DNA from: Bacteroidota bacterium
GTDB taxonomy: Bacteria > Bacteroidota > Bacteroidia > Bacteroidales > VadinHA17
Length of the DNA stretch: 8,014 bases
Assembly (NCBI GenBank): GCA_030631445.1
Contig: DAOVLD010000066.1
Location: forward strand, 1 to 8,014
Reading direction: 5' to 3'
Shown: piece by piece, positions 5,789-8,014 of the stretch
Layout: every line of letters starts with the position of its first letter
Position numbering within the stretch: position 1 is the stretch's first letter
The notes under the pieces: model-generated
Told to the model about the DNA's origin: nothing
What the model saw: only the letters and a program-made list of their open reading frames with translations
Database searches by the model: none
Translations under genes and position numbers: made by a program

Positions 5789-5818
5789 GTGGACTGCGTC
5801 CACCGAAGCTCACCGAAG
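5789..5818. repeat. Hairpin plus tandem ACCGAAG upstream of the GIY-YIG gene
   Basis: GTGGAC (5789-5794) and GTCCAC (5798-5803) form a perfect 6-base-pair hairpin with a TGC loop. It runs into ACCGAAG at 5802-5808 and 5812-5818. The CACCGAAG-CTCACCGAAG wording recurs in the hairpin beside tmRNA at 5871-5907, so both are probably parts of the same palindromic repeat family. It lies 18 bases or more before the preferred GIY-YIG start and may affect its translation. Confidence 0.6.
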
Positions 5819-5864
5819 TTTAATATTCAAAAAGCTAGATGAAGTAATAAAGTTTGTATATAAC

Positions 5865-5902
5865 AAAAAGCGAAGCTCACCTACGCCAAGGCTTCGGTGA
5901 GC
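5865..5902 (-). terminator. Possible terminator directly after tmRNA
   Basis: On the minus strand GCTCACC (5902-5896) pairs with GGTGAGC (5881-5875) around a loop of 14 bases. After TTCG-C comes a run of five T (5869-5865). The stem begins only four bases beyond the encoded tmRNA end, so it could end ssrA transcription. The offset T-run and large loop make it weaker than the terminator at 1947. Confidence 0.5.
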
Positions 5903-5905
5903 GAA

Positions 5906-6302
5906 GGTGGAGCTGGAGGGAGTCGAACCCTCGTCCACACCGGGAGACCATATGTTTTCTACATGCTTAGTTTTGCTTGATTGTCGGGAAAAGCCCGGTG
6001 CAAAACACCCAAGCCTGACCTTAGCTCTTTAAATTTCGCCGGCAGTCCAGAGCATCCTGCCAACTAACTTTGAATTACCTGCGCCTCGTTACCGGGTTGG
6101 AACAAAGTAAAACCGCCCGCGAGACGTCTCGTCCCGATATCTAATACCGGGATTAAGCAACTAACCTACTAAACTTCGGTCAGGCAGCGAGAGCGTAATT
6201 GTTTTCGCCATTTATGGTTTGCGATTGAGTTTAACGAGCATAATCACCAAGCTCGGCATGCTTGCATAACATCTTGCCCGGATGTCAAAACCAGTCAGCC
6301 CC
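5906..6302 (-). ncRNA. ssrA: tmRNA (transfer-messenger RNA)
   Basis: On the minus strand the RNA begins GGGGCUGACUGGUUUUGAC and ends GGGUUCGACUCCCUCCAGCU-CCACC. The 7-base-pair acceptor stem joins GGGGCUG (6302-6296) with CAGCUCC (5915-5909), including one G-U pair; A5908 is the discriminator. The T-arm GGUUCGA is intact. A tag frame, GENNYALAA and stop, lies at 6209-6180. tmRNA with SmpB rescues stalled ribosomes and marks the unfinished protein for proteolysis. The length of about 397 bases is normal. The gene encodes only CC followed by T where a final CCA would be expected, so the last A would have to be added by the CCA-adding enzyme. A Bacteroidota-type -7 box lies upstream. Confidence 0.97.
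6180..6209 (-). other. tmRNA proteolysis-tag reading frame (GENNYALAA)
   Basis: Within tmRNA the codons from GGC at 6209 to UGA at 6180 read G-E-N-N-Y-A-L-A-A-stop. The resume codon is taken as GGC because the family pattern in Bacteroidota is GExNYALAA. The terminal ALAA is the recognition signal for ClpXP-type proteases. Confidence 0.92.
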
Positions 6303-6325
6303 TATGTTATGTTTGTTTAGAAATA

Positions 6326-6333
6326 CAAAAGTA
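6326..6333 (-). promoter_or_regulatory. -7 box of the tmRNA promoter
   Basis: Read on the minus strand, TACTTTTG (6333-6326) fits the TAnnTTTG consensus. It ends 23 bases before the mature tmRNA 5' end, which leaves a short leader for RNase P to remove. The -33 region about 19 bases upstream has only a partial match (TTTC), so the call rests on the -7 box and its position. Confidence 0.55.
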
Positions 6334-6367
6334 CAAAAATTAAGCCAGAAATGGAAAAGAAGGAATA

Positions 6368-6455
6368 GTTAAAAGTTTGTAAAGTTGAAAGTTTGTAAAG
6401 TTCAACTCTTACTTTTAACTTTATAACTTTTAACTCTTTGGAATAGAGGGAATAG
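6368..6455. repeat. Dispersed palindromic element, copy 2
   Basis: The outer arms GTTAAAAGTTTGTAAAGTT (6368-6386) and AACTTTATAACTTTTAAC (6417-6434) are near-perfect inverted copies, and an inner palindrome GTTGAA/TTCAAC spans 6384-6406. The element is flanked by GGAATAG units on both sides (6362-6368 and 6440-6455). Modules from 6385 onward repeat those at 2071-2157 in the same order, with one AACTTTAT unit instead of three. It occupies the gap between tmRNA and the dehydrogenase gene. Confidence 0.88.
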
Positions 6456-6532
6456 TGGTTACCTGTTAATAAATATTGTTTCCAGTTCATTTCATTTTCT
6501 TATTTTTAGAGTCAATTATTTTTTTGATTATT

Positions 6533-7744
6533 ATGAAAGCAAAAGTTGGAATACTCAGGGAAACAAAAACACCTCCCGATCGCAGGGTGGCAGTTACACC
6601 TTTACTGGCATTTGAGATGAAGAAAAAGTTCCCGGATGTTGAATTAAAAGTCCAGGAGAGCGATCTGCGCTGTTTCCGCGATAACGAATATATTGATTCG
6701 GGCATAAATGTACAGGAGGATATTTCTGACTGCAATATCCTGATTGGAGTTAAGGAGGTTAATATTCCAGCCCTGATACAGGATAAAACATACCTGTTTT
6801 TTTCACATATAGCTAAAAAGCAACCCTATAACAGGGAATTATTAAGGGAAATAATCAGGAAGAGGATCACTCTTATTGATTATGAGTACCTGACAGATGA
6901 GAATAACCTTCGTATTGTGGCATTCGGTTACTGGGCTGGTATTGTAGGGGCTTATAACGGACTGCGTGCCTGGGGAAAAAGATACAATTCGTACGATCTG
7001 AAACCGGCGCATGAGTGTTACGATATGAGAGAGATGCTGAATGAGTTAAAAAAAGCAGACCTCCCTGCAATAAAAATATTAATTACAGGTGGAGGAAGGG
7101 TAGCATACGGTGCACTGGAAGCATTAGCTCCTTTAAATTTACGTGATATTTCACCGGAAGAGTTTCTTACCGAAACTTTTGATGAACCGGTAATTTGCAG
7201 GATCGATCCCGATCATTATGTTCGCAGGAAAGATGGAAGAACATTTGATCTTCAGCATTTCTTTGACCATCCTGCCGAATATAAGTCTACATTCCGGTCT
7301 TTTACAAAAGTCGCCGACCTGTTGATACTTTGCCATTTCTGGGATCCGGCATCCCCGGTGTTTATGACAAAAGAGGATATGCGGTCTGATGATTTTAACA
7401 TTAAGGTAATTGCTGATGTAAGCTGTGATATTGATGGTCCTGTTCCGTCAACTATCAGAGTTTCAACAATCGCCGAGCCGCTTTACGGTTATAATCCTGT
7501 AACAAATGAGGAATCAGAGCCATTTGACAAGAAAAGTATTACAGTAATGGCAGTGGATAATTTGCCGGGTGAGCTGCCAAGGGATTCTTCGGAGGAGTTT
7601 GGGAAAGTATTAATGGATAAAATTCTGCCATCATTATTAGGTGAGGATAAAAAGGGAATTATTGAAAGAGCAACCATTGCTAAAGATGGAAAGTTAACAA
7701 AGAAATTTGCTTACCTCCAAGACTATCTGGAAGGGAAAGAATAG
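6533..7744 (+). CDS. Saccharopine dehydrogenase (Lys1)-like NAD-dependent oxidoreductase
   Basis: The 403-residue product belongs to the alanine dehydrogenase / transhydrogenase / Lys1 superfamily. Residues 4-130 form the N-terminal domain, opening KVGILRETKTPPDRRVAVTP. Lys74 in GVKE and His92 in FFSHIAKKQ align with the catalytic pair of yeast saccharopine dehydrogenase (Lys77, His96). The nucleotide fold follows with ILITGGGRVAYGALEAL (182-198), and VIADVSCDIDGPVPST plus AVDNLPGELPRDSSEEFG near the C-terminus resemble Lys1 more than classic alanine dehydrogenase. It probably carries out NAD-linked oxidation of an N-substituted amino acid such as saccharopine; the exact substrate is uncertain. 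The start at 6533 is preferred because an upstream in-frame ATG at 6476 would add 19 hydrophobic residues absent from this cytoplasmic family. No operon partner is present. Confidence 0.85.
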   Translation: MKAKVGILRETKTPPDRRVAVTPLLAFEMKKKFPDVELKVQESDLRCFRDNEYIDSGINVQEDISDCNILIGVKEVNIPALIQDKTYLFFSHIAKKQPYNRELLREIIRKRITLIDYEYLTDENNLRIVAFGYWAGIVGAYNGLRAWGKRYNSYDLKPAHECYDMREMLNELKKADLPAIKILITGGGRVAYGALEALAPLNLRDISPEEFLTETFDEPVICRIDPDHYVRRKDGRTFDLQHFFDHPAEYKSTFRSFTKVADLLILCHFWDPASPVFMTKEDMRSDDFNIKVIADVSCDIDGPVPSTIRVSTIAEPLYGYNPVTNEESEPFDKKSITVMAVDNLPGELPRDSSEEFGKVLMDKILPSLLGEDKKGIIERATIAKDGKLTKKFAYLQDYLEGKE

Positions 7745-7771
7745 GGTAACCCTCATCACCTCATCAGAACT

Positions 7772-8014
7772 TTAGAGATTTTTCAATGCACGGATTGTTT
7801 CAGAGGGATTATCTGAACTAAATACGGTATTTCCTGCTACCAGAACGTCAGCACCTGCTTCAACCAGTTTTTTTGCATTTGATAAATTCACACCACCGTC
7901 AACTTCAATGAGGGCTTTTGATCCGGTTTTTTCACGTAGTTTAACAAGATTGCCAATTTTTTTATAAGAACTTTCAATAAATTTTTGTCCGCCATACCCG
8001 GGATTAACTGTCAT
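7772..8014 (-). CDS. rpe: Ribulose-phosphate 3-epimerase, C-terminal part (5' end beyond window)
   Basis: The visible 80 residues are the last third of a TIM-barrel epimerase. MTVNPGYGGQKF is the conserved strand-loop after beta-6, LIEVDGGV (35-42 of the visible part) carries the catalytic Asp39, and GADVLVAGNTVFSS (54-67) is the phosphate-binding end of the barrel. Rpe interconverts ribulose 5-phosphate and xylulose 5-phosphate in the pentose phosphate pathway. Family members are about 215-220 residues, so some 135-140 residues lie past base 8014, and the Met at 8014 is internal rather than the start. The gene converges on the dehydrogenase gene with 27 bases between stop codons, and no clear terminator is visible there. 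Confidence 0.94.
   Translation of the reverse strand: MTVNPGYGGQKFIESSYKKIGNLVKLREKTGSKALIEVDGGVNLSNAKKLVEAGADVLVAGNTVFSSDNPSETIRALKNL

Noticed and set aside
5772..5813. Upstream start of the GIY-YIG gene at 5813
   Set aside because: The added 14 codons translate a perfect hairpin and repeat, and the family sequence begins at the later ATG with MWYVYIL.
6476..6532. Upstream start of the dehydrogenase at 6476
   Set aside because: It would add a 19-residue hydrophobic leader, MFPVHFIFLFLESIIFLII, not expected in this cytoplasmic NAD enzyme family; ATG at 6533 begins the conserved domain.
6487..7677. Minus-strand frames opposite the dehydrogenase
   Set aside because: They are short shadows with no recognisable domains, overlapped by a complete conserved gene on the plus strand.

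Overview
The window looks like a chromosomal segment of a Bacteroidota member, probably of the order Bacteroidales or a close relative. The evidence is AT-rich intergenic DNA, starts without clear Shine-Dalgarno sequences, a tmRNA whose tag reads GENNYALAA, and promoter elements of the phylum-specific TTTG / TAnnTTTG type. The order-level placement is inference.

Layout. A DUF4197 lipoprotein gene (744 to 1, minus) runs off the left edge. Two small plus-strand genes follow: a 64-residue Bfd-type [2Fe-2S] protein (1056-1250) and a 72-residue winged-helix-like protein (1656-1874) with a strong intrinsic terminator (1947-1975). A repeat-rich gap (2000-2157) leads to a ThuA-domain protein with a Tat-like signal (2313-3137). 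A minus-strand two-gene operon, 5164 to 3435, encodes a winged-helix AbiEi-like regulator and an AbiEii-like nucleotidyltransferase. The genes overlap by 7 bases and sit behind an almost ideal promoter with operator-like repeats at its start site. Next come a small GIY-YIG nuclease gene (5771 to 5535, minus) and ssrA (tmRNA, 6302 to 5906, minus). On the right are a saccharopine-dehydrogenase/alanine-dehydrogenase-like enzyme (6533-7744, plus) and, convergent with it, the 3' end of rpe (8014 to 7772, minus).

How the parts relate. Most of the genes are unrelated housekeeping or accessory genes, each apparently expressed on its own. Two parts look accessory. The AbiE-like pair is a candidate type IV toxin-antitoxin or abortive-infection module, and its leader suggests autoregulation. 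The stretch downstream of tmRNA carries a 17-base copy of the tmRNA 3' end exactly 500 bases away, with the GIY-YIG gene between the two copies. That is the expected signature of insertion at a tmRNA 3' end.

The intergenic spaces are rich in repeats: a 9-base minisatellite, a palindromic element that occurs twice 4.3 kb apart embedded in the same minisatellite motif, a nested TGAAAT/ATTTCA palindrome, and GC-rich palindromes. I see no transposase, CRISPR array, rRNA or canonical tRNA. The most unusual material is the tmRNA-end duplication around the GIY-YIG gene and the composite repeats; nothing here is proven to be a new system.
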